A stretch of DNA of 64,000 nucleotides, taken from contig NZ_JAINZT010000002.1 of the NCBI RefSeq assembly GCF_020166515.1, positions 620,001 through 684,000 on the forward strand. Direction: 5' to 3'. The notes below the pieces were generated by a model that did no database searches, had not been told where the DNA came from, and saw only the letters and a program-made list of their open reading frames with translations. Made by a program: the position numbers and the translations under genes. The stretch comes from Robertkochia flava. Lineage in GTDB: Bacteria; Bacteroidota; Bacteroidia; Flavobacteriales; Flavobacteriaceae. Positions 45,196-54,585 of the stretch are shown here, in pieces. Within the stretch, counting starts at the first letter, position 1. Each line of letters begins with the position of its first letter.

Positions 45196-46017
45196 ATGGA
45201 CTTTTCGAAACTTACCGATATCGCCATCGAGGCTGCCATAGCTGCCGGAAAGATCATTCAGCAGCACATGAAGGGTGACATTAAAACCATAAAAAAGGAG
45301 GGAGGTTCAAGCCTTGCTTCCCAGGTGGTCACTGCAGTCGATATGGCCTGTGAAAAGGAAATTCTTTCACATCTGCTCCCCACCTGTGCGGCATTCGGGT
45401 TAGGGCTTTTATCGGAAGAGATAGAAGATGACGGGAGTCGATTCGAAGCCGATTATTTTTGGTGTATCGATCCTATGGACGGCACCCTTCCATTTATCAA
45501 TAAGCAGCCTGGTTTCTCTGTATCCATAGCGTTGATCGCAAAAGATGGAACCCCGTACATCGGAGTTGTATTTGACCCCTCAACAGATGCATTGTATCAT
45601 GCTGTTAAAGGGAAAGGTGCTTTTAAGAATGGGGAGCCCTGGAAAATTACCCGTACAAACAACTATCTCACCTATGTGACCGATCGAAGATTAAAGGATA
45701 CGCCACGTGCCTCCGAAATAGAAAGTTTACTGTCGGGGTATGTAAAAGAATTGAATTTGAAGGGGGTAAAAGAACTTGCCGGAGCAGGTTCGGTAATGAA
45801 TGGCATCCTTGTGCTGGAAAATGGTCCGGCATGCATGCTAAAGTTTCCGAAAAGGGAAGCTGGTGGCGGGAGTATCTGGGACTTCGCCGCTACGGCCTGT
45901 ATATTTAACGAACTGGGCTTGCCGGCAACCAATTTTACGGGAGGCAGGTTAGATCTGAACAAAAAGGATGGGACGTTTATGAACCGTGAAGGCATCTTTT
46001 ATGGGAATTTGATGTAA
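45196..46017 (+). CDS. Inositol monophosphatase-superfamily phosphatase (CysQ-like)
   Basis: A 273-residue Mg-dependent phosphatase. Metal ligands: GLLSEEIED (about 75-83), CIDPMDGTLPFI (about 95-106) and WDFAATACI (about 227-235). The pattern fits the 3'(2'),5'-bisphosphate nucleotidase/IMPase group; the exact substrate cannot be assigned. Paired with the upstream kinase-like gene. Confidence 0.9.
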   Translation: MDFSKLTDIAIEAAIAAGKIIQQHMKGDIKTIKKEGGSSLASQVVTAVDMACEKEILSHLLPTCAAFGLGLLSEEIEDDGSRFEADYFWCIDPMDGTLPFINKQPGFSVSIALIAKDGTPYIGVVFDPSTDALYHAVKGKGAFKNGEPWKITRTNNYLTYVTDRRLKDTPRASEIESLLSGYVKELNLKGVKELAGAGSVMNGILVLENGPACMLKFPKREAGGGSIWDFAATACIFNELGLPATNFTGGRLDLNKKDGTFMNREGIFYGNLM

Positions 46018-46211
46018 GCTTTTTTGAAAACCATATGAAACTCCCTCTTCTAAAGAGGAGTGACAGGGACACCACCGTATCACTCATAAACGGACTCAAA
46101 GGGGGCAGGTATGTTCAGATGCTCCAACCAAAACGCCTGATATCCATAATGTTAGCTACTGGTTTTAGGGCCTTTTAAGTTCAAGACATATCTTAAAGCT
46201 TTGATAAAAAA

Positions 46212-46223
46212 GAATGAACATTC
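46212..46223. promoter_or_regulatory. Candidate TetR operator
   Basis: GAATG-AA-CATTC is a perfect inverted repeat within AATGAACATTCATT, a pattern often seen for TetR-family operators. It lies just upstream of the -7 box, where a bound repressor would block transcription. Confidence 0.55.
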
Positions 46224-46234
46224 ATTTTTATTTC

Positions 46235-46242
46235 TATCTTTG
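46235..46242 (+). promoter_or_regulatory. -7 promoter element of the tetR operon
   Basis: TATCTTTG matches TAnnTTTG exactly, 20 bp before the ATG. The -33 TTG is not clear. Confidence 0.6.
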
Positions 46243-46261
46243 AGGCATCAAACAAGACTTC

Positions 46262-46840
46262 ATGGCTAAACTTCAAAAAAGCATAGATAAACGTAATGCG
46301 CTTATAAAGGCTACCATCGAATTAGTGAACAACAGTGGTTTCCATGCAACTCCTATGAGTAAAATTGCGAAAATGGCCAATGTCTCTCCTGCCACGATTT
46401 ATTTATATTTTGAAAATAAGCAAGACTTGGTAAACCAAGCTTATTTAGAAGTAAAAACGAAATACACAGATTTTGTTTTTAAGACGTATAATGAGCGTGC
46501 CTCAGTTAAAACTGGCTTTGAACTGATATGGAAACGTATTGCAGAGTTTAATATTAATGAATGTGAATACTCTTTTTTCTTAAACCAATGTAATAATACC
46601 CCAATAATCGATGAGCCTAGCAGAAAAGAAGGAATAAGACATCTGCAACCCCTCCTTGACCTATGGGAGCGTGGGAAGAAGGAAGGGGTTATCAAGCCCA
46701 TTTCAGATTACATTTTATATGCCTATTCGATAAATCCTATATCCTATTTGATGATAGCTCAAAAGCAGGGCGAATTTGAATTAACTAAAGTACATGTCGA
46801 AGAAGCATTTCTAACAGCTTGGGATAGTATTAAACGCTAA
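46262..46840 (+). CDS. TetR/AcrR family transcriptional regulator
   Basis: A 192-residue regulator. The N-terminal helix-turn-helix is clear: ALIKATIELVNNSGFHATPMSKIAKMANVSPATIYLYFENKQDLVNQAY. The C-terminal ligand domain is unlike any named group. It heads an AT-rich operon (nitroreductase, alcohol dehydrogenase, DJ-1), and an inverted repeat at its promoter suggests autoregulation. Confidence 0.95.
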   Translation: MAKLQKSIDKRNALIKATIELVNNSGFHATPMSKIAKMANVSPATIYLYFENKQDLVNQAYLEVKTKYTDFVFKTYNERASVKTGFELIWKRIAEFNINECEYSFFLNQCNNTPIIDEPSRKEGIRHLQPLLDLWERGKKEGVIKPISDYILYAYSINPISYLMIAQKQGEFELTKVHVEEAFLTAWDSIKR

Positions 46841-46874
46841 ACGAAAAGGATTACAATAAATAAAAATTCAAAAA

Positions 46875-47507
46875 ATGGAATTATTAGACAAATTAAACTG
46901 GAGATATGCTGCAAAAGCAATGAATGGAGAAATAGTACCTCAAAATAAGATAGACAATATTATCGAGGCTGCTCGTTTGGCTCCTACATCAAGTGGTTTA
47001 CAACCTTTCGAAATAATTGTAGTTAAAAATCAGGAAATTAAAGAACAAATCAGATCCATAGCATGGAATCAATCTGTAATAACAGACTGCTCTCACCTGC
47101 TCGTTTTTGCTGCCTGGGACACCTATACAGAAGACAGAATTAACTATATGTTCGATCTAACAAACGAGATCAGGGGATTCAAAAACGAAGGGTGGGAAAA
47201 CTACCGTCAAAAGTTGTTGCAATTGTATCCGTCACAGGATGAAGAAGTAAACTTTAATCATGCTGCCAAACAAGCTTACATTGCATTTTCACAAGCTATT
47301 ACAGCTGCCGCATACGAAGGTGTAGATGCAACACCTGTGGAGGGTTTTGATCCTGAAAAGTTAGATGAAATACTGGACTTAAGAGCGAAAGGTTTACGCA
47401 GTGCAGTCATGTTACCCATTGGTTACAGAGATGCCGATAACGATTGGTTGGTAAATCTTGTGAAGGTTAGAAAAAGCACAGAAGATTTAGTAACCGTAAT
47501 TGAATAA
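46875..47507 (+). CDS. Nitroreductase-family NAD(P)H oxidoreductase
   Basis: A 210-residue flavoprotein. NWRYAAKAMNGE at the start, AARLAPTSSGLQPFEIIVVKN (FMN-binding) and the C-terminal MLPIGYRDADNDWLVNLVKVR are those of the NfsB/YdgI-like group. It would reduce quinones, nitro compounds or aldehyde-derived electrophiles with NAD(P)H. It lies 34 bp after tetR. Confidence 0.93.
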   Translation: MELLDKLNWRYAAKAMNGEIVPQNKIDNIIEAARLAPTSSGLQPFEIIVVKNQEIKEQIRSIAWNQSVITDCSHLLVFAAWDTYTEDRINYMFDLTNEIRGFKNEGWENYRQKLLQLYPSQDEEVNFNHAAKQAYIAFSQAITAAAYEGVDATPVEGFDPEKLDEILDLRAKGLRSAVMLPIGYRDADNDWLVNLVKVRKSTEDLVTVIE

Positions 47508-47542
47508 TGCATTTACTAAAAAAAAAAATTAGCTGGAAGTAG

Positions 47543-48703
47543 ATGAACAATTTTGAATTTAAAAACCCAACCAAAATTATTTTTGGTAAGGATACTATAG
47601 AAAAACTAAAGGACGAAATTCCTGCAAATGCTAACGTACTATTTCTTTATGGTGGAGGAAGTATTAAAGAGAATGGTATTTACGACCAGGTAAAAGCGGC
47701 ATTAGCAAATGTCGATTTCACGGAGTTTGGAGGTATTCCTGCAAATCCGGAATATGAAATATTAATGGACGCTTTAAAAGTGATTGAAGCGAAAAATATC
47801 ACCTATTTATTAGCTGTCGGTGGGGGATCTGTAATTGACGGCACTAAATTTTTATCTGCCGCAGCGGTATACGAAGGCGACACGCCTTGGGATATTTTAA
47901 CTAAAAACATTAGAACCGAAAACGGAATGCCTTTTGGAACGGTGCTCACCTTGCCGGCAACAGGCTCTGAAATGAATTCCGGAGCTGTAATTACCCGCAA
48001 GGAAACCAGGGAAAAGCTCGCTATGGGCGGGCCGGGTTTATTTCCGAAATTTTCAATTCTGGATCCGGAAGTCATAAAGTCAATTCCTAAACGTCAGATA
48101 GCAAATGGTCTGGCAGATGCGTTTACCCATGTATTAGAACAATACATGACCTATTCGGTAGATGCTAAACTACAAGATCGTTTTGCAGAAAGCATCTTAC
48201 TAACGTTGGTTGAAATTGCACCACCAATGTTGAAAGAGGAGTTTGACTATAAAGCAGCTTCTAGTTTTATGTGGAGTTGTACCATGGCATTGAACGGATT
48301 AATTCAGAAAGGAGTACCTACAGACTGGGCTATTCATGCAATGGGACATGAATTGACGGCTTTATATGGTATAGATCATGCAAGAACATTGGCGATCATA
48401 ACAGAAAGTCATTACAAATATAATTTTGAAGCTAAAAAGGAAAAATTAGCCCAATATGGTGAACGCGTCTGGAATATTAATGAAGGAAGTATCGACGATA
48501 AAGCCTATGCCGCTATCGAAAAAACAACTGCATTTTTCAAATCTTTGGGAATCGACACGAAACTGTCTGATTATACCAACGAATACGACGGAACAGCGGA
48601 AGAAATTGCAAAACGTTTTACAGACCGTGGTTGGTTAGGCTTAGGAGAACATCAGTCATTATCACCAAAAAAAGTTGAGAAAATTGTAAAAATGGCTTAC
48701 TAA
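47543..48703 (+). CDS. Iron-containing alcohol dehydrogenase (YqhD/BdhA type)
   Basis: A 386-residue enzyme that interconverts aldehydes and alcohols with NAD(P)H. It has FKNPTKIIFGKDTIEKL at the N-terminus, the cofactor motif GGGSVIDGTKF (about 93-103), and metal ligands in ANGLADAFTHVLEQY and HAMGHELTALYGIDHARTL. YqhD homologues detoxify short aldehydes. It sits in the tetR operon with a nitroreductase and a DJ-1 protein, which suggests an electrophile or aldehyde stress response. Confidence 0.93.
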   Translation: MNNFEFKNPTKIIFGKDTIEKLKDEIPANANVLFLYGGGSIKENGIYDQVKAALANVDFTEFGGIPANPEYEILMDALKVIEAKNITYLLAVGGGSVIDGTKFLSAAAVYEGDTPWDILTKNIRTENGMPFGTVLTLPATGSEMNSGAVITRKETREKLAMGGPGLFPKFSILDPEVIKSIPKRQIANGLADAFTHVLEQYMTYSVDAKLQDRFAESILLTLVEIAPPMLKEEFDYKAASSFMWSCTMALNGLIQKGVPTDWAIHAMGHELTALYGIDHARTLAIITESHYKYNFEAKKEKLAQYGERVWNINEGSIDDKAYAAIEKTTAFFKSLGIDTKLSDYTNEYDGTAEEIAKRFTDRGWLGLGEHQSLSPKKVEKIVKMAY

Positions 48704-48711
48704 CGGTACCT

Positions 48712-49530
48712 ATTAAAAGACTGAAAACAGTAGTATTACTACTAATTGGTATTACAGCATTAAGTTGTAATAACACAAAAAAAGAAATGCCTTCTGAAAG
48801 AGTTTCAGAAGAAAAAAATGAATCTCAAAAAGCAAAACAAATGAAAGTATTATTCGTATTAACGTCTCATGATAAATTAGGAGATACAGGAAAAAAGACA
48901 GGATTTTGGGTGGAAGAATTTGCGAATCCTTATTACACATTACTAGACAAAGGAGCAGATATTACGATTGCAACACCAAAAGGAGGCGCTGCCCCAATAG
49001 ATCCGAGCAGTGATTCGCCGGATGCGGCCACAGAAGATACAGAACGTTTTAATAACGACGCCGAAGCAAAAGAAAGAATTGCAAATACAAAAGTGTTGGC
49101 AGATATGAATCCGGACGATTTTGATGCTGTCTTTTATCCGGGAGGACATGGTCCGTTATGGGATTTAGCAAACGATAAGAATTCTATTGCTTTGATTGAA
49201 AAATTTAATAGTCAGGAAAAGCCTATTGCCTTTGTATGTCATGCACCGGCAGCGTTAAAGGAGGTTAAAGGCGTCAATGGGGACCCATTAGTAAAAGGTA
49301 AAAAAGTAACAGGATTTACAAATTCTGAAGAAGCAGCAGTGGGACTAACTGATATTGTACCTTTTTTAGTAGAAGATATGTTGAAAAAGAACGGTGGTAA
49401 CTACTCTAAAAAGGACGATTGGGCATCTTATGCTATTGAAGATGGAAATTTAATTACTGGTCAAAACCCGGCTTCATCAGAATTGGTGGCAGAATTACTA
49501 CTAAAGAAAATGGACCATACTACTGAATAA
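48712..49530 (+). CDS. DJ-1/PfpI family lipoprotein with probable ATT start
   Basis: A DJ-1/PfpI (Hsp31-like) protein with nucleophile elbow IAFVCHAPAALK. The first in-frame ATG is at 48787 (247 residues), but the 25 codons before it encode a full lipoprotein signal: basic KRLK, hydrophobic VVLLLIGIT and lipobox ALSC followed by NNTKK. This stretch begins with ATT at 48712 (CTG at 48721 is another option), just 9 bp after the alcohol dehydrogenase stop. Either ATT is used, or an ATG was mutated and the protein is now cytoplasmic from 48787. Confidence 0.8.
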   Translation: MKRLKTVVLLLIGITALSCNNTKKEMPSERVSEEKNESQKAKQMKVLFVLTSHDKLGDTGKKTGFWVEEFANPYYTLLDKGADITIATPKGGAAPIDPSSDSPDAATEDTERFNNDAEAKERIANTKVLADMNPDDFDAVFYPGGHGPLWDLANDKNSIALIEKFNSQEKPIAFVCHAPAALKEVKGVNGDPLVKGKKVTGFTNSEEAAVGLTDIVPFLVEDMLKKNGGNYSKKDDWASYAIEDGNLITGQNPASSELVAELLLKKMDHTTE

Positions 49531-49587
49531 CTATTCCAGCATACCGTAGCTAAATACGGTGTATAAACCATAAATAAAAATTCCTTC

Positions 49588-49635
49588 AGCTCGTTTACAG
49601 GCACTCACATCAGGCCGGGTAAACGAGCTTTTTTA
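49588..49635 (+). terminator. Terminator of the tetR operon
   Basis: AGCTCGTTTAC and GTAAACGAGCT arms (11 bp) with a 20-nt loop and a run of six T. Confidence 0.85.
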
Positions 49636-49641
49636 TGGCGT

Positions 49642-49745
49642 CAACTCATAGAGCATGGCGGGAGTTAGCTCGCCTTGGTAAAAAATAAACCTACGACGGT
49701 GAAAAATGGAATTTTATTTTTAAGGAATTACCATCGCACCACCTG
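49642..49745. repeat. Degenerate intergenic repeat, copy 1
   Basis: A segment of about 100 bp starting GGGAGTTAGCTCGCC and containing TGAAAAATGGAA resembles 56890-57000 (copy 2). Copies share the start, the middle block and the end, with many substitutions. It has no ORF. Confidence 0.6.
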
Positions 49746-49830
49746 GCCCCCCGGTCTGCCGCCAGTCAGGGCGGTTTGATCGTTCAAAGGTGTAGCACGG
49801 AATAATTTGGCAAAAGGATGAAATAGATGA

Positions 49831-50883
49831 TCAATCCCCGGATTGATTTTTCATTTTGTCAATGAATTCCTGACGGTTACCCACTTCTAATTTCGCGTAA
49901 ATATTTCGGATATGCGTTTTTACCGTATTCAGGGAGATGAAGAGTTCGGTGGCTATTTCCTTATTCGTTTTATCCAGAGCGATAAGTTCGGCAATGCGTT
50001 CTTCCTGGGAGGTTAAGTTGATACTCTCCTCTGGTAGGTCTGCCTTTTTTCTTCGTTTTAGTTTTATCAACAAAAAGATCACACCTATTCCTAAAATAAA
50101 ACTAACAGCCCCCAGGAGGTAAGTCATTCGTTGGTAATAGTCCAATTTTTGATCCCTTTCCTCCCTGGTAAGCGAATTGAGCAACTCTTTGAATTGTTGG
50201 GCATACCCGGTGTTATTGTAATAGCCATTAAGGCGCTCCTGAAGCTCCTTATAAAATCCGGGATTATTTTTAAGGTCCTCCTTGATAATGCTGGTCTCAA
50301 CATCAGAAAGTAAGATCAGGGTGACTAAGGGGTGGACTTCTTTGTTGATGGCATAGGCCTTCAATTCTGATAACAGCTGGGTAGTGGATTGTTTGTTTTG
50401 ATTGAACTCGCTTACCGATAAGAGCTCTCTCTTTAATTGATTCGCATAGCTGTGGTATTCCTGCCATTGCTTGTCAACAGGGTTCGTATTGGTGTTGCTG
50501 GAAAACCAATATTTGTTGTTTTTTTCAAAAACGATGGTATCCTGGTTAGAAAACACAAAATTGTGCAAGTTCTTTAGCTCCTCATGATTGGCCATTTGTA
50601 AGGCCCCTTCATTCTCATCAACCCTGGAATGGATGCGATATAAGGCATGCTTGTCGGAAAGTAATTGGCCTTCAAAAGAAAAATAACCCAGGCTGTCGGT
50701 GAGCGTAGACATTAAGATTTGTTCTGTAGCGATCGTACTTTGCTCATTGTATTTCAGCAAACTGAGGTACACTCTCTTATTCCTGGTCGGGGTATCCAGG
50801 TATCCTGAAATGGAATATTGCCCAAAGCAAAAATACCCTGAGATTAAAAAGAAAAATCCAATAAAGAATAAGGAGCGCTTCAT
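49831..50883 (-). CDS. LuxR-type HTH regulator with membrane segments
   Basis: A 350-residue protein: signal/anchor helix at the start (about 1-22), an exported domain (about 25-240), one membrane helix (LLGAVSFILGIGVIFLLIKL, about 252-271) and a C-terminal LuxR helix-turn-helix (LTSQEERIAELIALDKTNKEIATELFISLNTVKTHIRNIYAKLEV). This is a transmembrane one-component regulator type found in Bacteroidota. The ATG at 50883 gives a cleaner signal segment than 50910. It may control the esterase gene upstream. Confidence 0.9.
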   Translation of the reverse strand: MKRSLFFIGFFFLISGYFCFGQYSISGYLDTPTRNKRVYLSLLKYNEQSTIATEQILMSTLTDSLGYFSFEGQLLSDKHALYRIHSRVDENEGALQMANHEELKNLHNFVFSNQDTIVFEKNNKYWFSSNTNTNPVDKQWQEYHSYANQLKRELLSVSEFNQNKQSTTQLLSELKAYAINKEVHPLVTLILLSDVETSIIKEDLKNNPGFYKELQERLNGYYNNTGYAQQFKELLNSLTREERDQKLDYYQRMTYLLGAVSFILGIGVIFLLIKLKRRKKADLPEESINLTSQEERIAELIALDKTNKEIATELFISLNTVKTHIRNIYAKLEVGNRQEFIDKMKNQSGD

Positions 50884-51039
50884 ATAACGAATAAAAGTAA
50901 AGATTTTCAATGATTATAAAAATCAATTGAAAACTTTAACCCCCGTAATTATGAAGCTTTGTGCGTCGTGATGAAGGGAATGCAACACAGGACATCTATG
51001 TGCCCCCTGATATATTCCCGGAAAAGGATAAAATGAAAT

Positions 51040-51067
51040 GTGGCTAACAACAACTGTTATTAGCCAC
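51040..51067 (-). terminator. Terminator of the esterase gene
   Basis: GTGGCTAA and TTAGCCAC arms around 12 nt, about 60 bp past the stop on the minus strand; the T-run is imperfect. Confidence 0.65.
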
Positions 51068-51125
51068 ACTCTTATAGAACCCTGGTATCATCAATCGGTC
51101 TAAATCAAGTTTAGAAAGTTGAGTT

Positions 51126-52829
51126 CTATTGTAAAGCTTCAAGCTCTTCCATGGTGAATATTTTATTCTTCTTATAGTTTTCAGCGCAATAGGTCAGTGC
51201 TGCTTCACCTTCTTTTGGCTGCACTCCTTGTTCATTCGCCAGTTTCGCAATGTGATAATTGAAATACAATTGGTAGTATTTTATACTCTTAGGTTCGAGA
51301 TCTGCAGTGGTATTTAAATAGGCTTTGGTCTTCAGCATAAGGTCCATCAAGCCATCATAATCTTGAATTTTATTGAATGCTGTGATCGCTTTGTCAAAGT
51401 TGGCCAAATAAATTACCGGAGGCAGGAACGTATGGATCTGATCGAATGCCAATGTGTAACTTTCTGCACTTTTCTTATAATCTTCTACGATATAGTAGAA
51501 ATTCCCTTTGTTGGCCCCGTCAAAACCTCCGGCTTCTTTCATTTTTGGAAATTTCCATAATTTTTCATCTTCAACAAACTTTAAGAGTACCTCCAGCTCA
51601 TCCTTTTTCTTGCCCTTCATGATATCCGTAAAAACAGGATCCATATCGGTAATAGAATACGCTTCTTTTATGCCGTAGTTAGCCCGCATGTCTTCCAGAT
51701 AATGATCTTTGTACGCCGCAAGGTTGGCATAGTTCTTAAGGTTTCTATAGTCTTTAAAAATAAATTGAATACCATCGATTAACGCAAGGGGCACTACCGA
51801 ATTGTGATTGGCCTCGTAGGTATTCTTTTTGAAGTGGAAGTTCGGATTCGTATTCCCCTCGTATAGTTTTTCATAGTCATTTCCTGCTTCAATGCGGTCT
51901 GGTGAATCTGAGGTAGCATTGGCAACAAAGTAGTTCAGGTTTTTGCCTGTGTAGTTGTTCATAAGGTCACCTATTTCCTTTCTGACATCCCTGGCGTAGA
52001 AATTGGTGGATAACGATATAAATCCTCTGAATGGGTTTTCTTCCTCGAGTAACAGGAAGTGATTATACTCAGCTCCGTTGGAATGTCCGATCATGACATT
52101 GAAGTCAGAGGTACTATACGTCGTGTTGATATAGGGAACAAGTTCCTTAAATACAAAGTCCTTGAATTTTTTGCCGCTTTCCTGGTAATAAACATCCAGG
52201 TCGTCATTTCTGTTGGAGCGGTCATTTGTGCTTCCGTGAACAATTCCAACCAAAATAGATTCCGGCATGAGTTTATATTCTTCAAGGGCCAGGTTGGCCA
52301 TATAATTTTTCACTACAGAAAAGATATTCCATCCGGCATCTGTGGTATAAAAAACAGGATACTTTTTGGCTGGGTCATAATTCTTTGGCAGCACAATTTT
52401 GATCATACGCTCGGCCTCCAGGTACTCGGATTTGAAATTCTTTATAGTATAGTCCAGCCCTAATGCCCCGGCATTGGAATCGTTCGCCCAACCCTTGATG
52501 AAAAATATGTTTCTTGAATCGCTGTTTTCCAGCTTTTGGTTCGGATTGTTTTCAAGATCATTAACGATCCCTTCATTGTCCCATTTACCTTTTGTGAATT
52601 TGAATTCCACCGGATAGGAAATGTCCAGAACAACTTCTCTTTCGAAATCCGATATTCTATTCATTTTCACAGCACCCGGATCCCAGTTCCCGAGAGCGTC
52701 CTGGTTGCCGGTGATATAAACCTCGTCAGATTGATCAGGCACGATCACCTTAATAGTCCTTTTTTCCTGAGCAATAACGTTTGCTATAAAAAGCAAAGCC
52801 AGTGCGAATACGATTGTTTTTTGATTCAT
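51126..52829 (-). CDS. Secreted CBM20-like/esterase D-type alpha/beta hydrolase
   Basis: A 567-residue secreted protein: signal peptide (about 1-20, ending NVIAQ), an N-terminal starch-binding-like beta domain (VYITGNQDALGNWDPGAVKMNRI, about 30-110) and an esterase domain of the Fes/esterase D type (about 125-380) with nucleophile motif GHSNGAEY and a histidine in NHNSVVPLALI. The last 170 residues are helical, TPR-like. The start at 52829 is chosen because the -7 box at 52853 lies inside the longer frame. Confidence 0.85.
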   Translation of the reverse strand: MNQKTIVFALALLFIANVIAQEKRTIKVIVPDQSDEVYITGNQDALGNWDPGAVKMNRISDFEREVVLDISYPVEFKFTKGKWDNEGIVNDLENNPNQKLENSDSRNIFFIKGWANDSNAGALGLDYTIKNFKSEYLEAERMIKIVLPKNYDPAKKYPVFYTTDAGWNIFSVVKNYMANLALEEYKLMPESILVGIVHGSTNDRSNRNDDLDVYYQESGKKFKDFVFKELVPYINTTYSTSDFNVMIGHSNGAEYNHFLLLEEENPFRGFISLSTNFYARDVRKEIGDLMNNYTGKNLNYFVANATSDSPDRIEAGNDYEKLYEGNTNPNFHFKKNTYEANHNSVVPLALIDGIQFIFKDYRNLKNYANLAAYKDHYLEDMRANYGIKEAYSITDMDPVFTDIMKGKKKDELEVLLKFVEDEKLWKFPKMKEAGGFDGANKGNFYYIVEDYKKSAESYTLAFDQIHTFLPPVIYLANFDKAITAFNKIQDYDGLMDLMLKTKAYLNTTADLEPKSIKYYQLYFNYHIAKLANEQGVQPKEGEAALTYCAENYKKNKIFTMEELEALQ

Positions 52830-52852
52830 GATGTTCAGTGTTTGATTTTGAA

Positions 52853-52860
52853 CAAATGTA
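52853..52860 (-). promoter_or_regulatory. -7 promoter element of the esterase gene
   Basis: TACATTTG on the minus strand, 23 bp before the chosen ATG at 52829. Confidence 0.55.
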
Positions 52861-52868
52861 CCCTGCAA

Positions 52869-53229
52869 TTGAGGTAAACCCAGTAAATACGGGGGATGAT
52901 ATTGGGATTAGTCCCCCGGGTGATTTTAATCCAGCACATGTATAAGCCCGTTTTTGAGGCCGGATCAGTAGGGTGTTATGCTGTAAAAGGTCAAATACTA
53001 AAAGGGTAAAAAATAAAAGGAGGAAAGAGTTGTTTGGTAGCGGAGGTGATTTGGTCCGATTGCTTCAATTATTCTTTCAACAGGCCAATAGCCTTTCCCG
53101 ACTATTGGTCAATGATCTTAGCCTACCAAAAACTTTTTTGGAAATCCAACAATCCCCACCTTTCTAAGTAGGAGTGCTCCTCAGACGTGGAGTGCTTCTG
53201 CAGGATGAAGTGTCGGAAGCCTATGTGGA
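52869..53229. other. 361-bp intergenic region without gene
   Basis: I see no ORF with recognisable features, RNA or strong hairpin between the esterase promoter and the helicase stop. Confidence 0.5.
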
Positions 53230-54585
53230 CTATTTCTTTTTTTTACGATTGTTAAATCTTTTATCACCTCTCGTTTTAGGCTTTTTATATTTCTGTTTGA
53301 TGGTCCTGCGATAGGAACCACCTTGGTTGGTCTTCTGATTCTTTTCCTTTTTTTCATGGAATGCCGGTCCGGGGGCATCGCTATCGGAATAGGTCAATGG
53401 ATTGTGGGCTTCCTTTTTATGTGGCCGTTCATCGGGGCTGAGCTCCGTTGCGATCGTGATGTTTTCGGGCATCGAAATTTCCGGGATTTTGAAATCCATA
53501 AGGGTTTCTATTGCGTCTTTCAGGGGTTGTTCTTTTTCAGTGAACAATAATATAGAAGAACCCATTTCTTTGGCCCTACCGGTGCGGCCTATACGATGAA
53601 TGTAGTTTTCCGGGTAATGCGGTGTGTCAAAATTGATCACATGTGAGATCTTATCTAGATCGAGTCCGCGGGAACTCACATCAGTGGTAACCAATATGCG
53701 CTGCTGGCCATTTTCAAATTGATCCAGGGACCGCAAGCGGTAATTCTGGGTTTTATTCGAGTGAATAACGCCAAGCGATTCTCCAAAGGGATCTTCCAGG
53801 GTTCCAGCCAGCAGGTCGGCACTTTTTTTATTGGAAACAAACACCAGGACCTTGCGATACTCTTCCTCATCTGCAAGGAGATCACGCAGCAGATTTACTT
53901 TGGTGTAAAAGTTAGGGACTGCATAGGCTGTTTGGGTAATGTTCTCCAGGGGGGTACCGCTAAGCGCTACGGAAACCTTAGTCACATTGGTAAAGAAATT
54001 CAATATAAAGGCTTCAATATCTTCGGTCATGGTAGCAGAAAACATAATGTTTTGTCTGCGTTCGGGAAGCAGGTCAAAAATATTAGTCAGCTGAAATCGG
54101 AAACCCAGGTCCAGCATGATATCTACTTCATCGAGTATAAATTTATCCACAGCACGTAGTTGCACAGCCCTGGAAAGGACCAGGTCGTATAGCCTTCCGG
54201 GGGTAGCTACCAGGATATCACAGCCGAAGCTTAGCATATCTTTTTGGCGGTTGATATTCGTTCCTCCATATACCCCAAGAACCCGGAGGTTTAGATCCCT
54301 GCAAAGGGTCTCAGCAGTATCGGCAACCTGAACGACCAACTCTCTTGTGGGGACTACGATCAGCACCCTGGGATGCGGATCTTTGGAATATTTCAGTTGA
54401 TCTAATACCGGTAACAGGTAGGCAAGGGTCTTTCCGGTACCTGTTTGTGCTATTCCGAGCATGTCAGACCCGGACTTAATAACCGAAAATGATTTTTCCT
54501 GAATAGGTGTAGGTTGGGTAATCCCAAGTTCGCTCAGGCTTTGCTGTAATCGTTTGGAAATGTTGAATTCTTGAAAAGATGACAT
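53230..54585 (-). CDS. DEAD-box RNA helicase (DEVD variant)
   Basis: A 451-residue helicase of the RhlE type: Q motif (FNISKRLQQSLSELGITQPTPIQ), motif I AQTGTGKT (46-53), Ia PTRELVVQ, motif II read as DEVD instead of DEAD, motif III SAT, and VI HRIGRTGRAKE. The C-terminus (about 375-451) is a basic Lys/Arg/Asn-rich tail that probably binds RNA. It likely acts in ribosome assembly or mRNA decay in the cold. Confidence 0.95.
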   Translation of the reverse strand: MSSFQEFNISKRLQQSLSELGITQPTPIQEKSFSVIKSGSDMLGIAQTGTGKTLAYLLPVLDQLKYSKDPHPRVLIVVPTRELVVQVADTAETLCRDLNLRVLGVYGGTNINRQKDMLSFGCDILVATPGRLYDLVLSRAVQLRAVDKFILDEVDIMLDLGFRFQLTNIFDLLPERRQNIMFSATMTEDIEAFILNFFTNVTKVSVALSGTPLENITQTAYAVPNFYTKVNLLRDLLADEEEYRKVLVFVSNKKSADLLAGTLEDPFGESLGVIHSNKTQNYRLRSLDQFENGQQRILVTTDVSSRGLDLDKISHVINFDTPHYPENYIHRIGRTGRAKEMGSSILLFTEKEQPLKDAIETLMDFKIPEISMPENITIATELSPDERPHKKEAHNPLTYSDSDAPGPAFHEKKEKNQKTNQGGSYRRTIKQKYKKPKTRGDKRFNNRKKKK

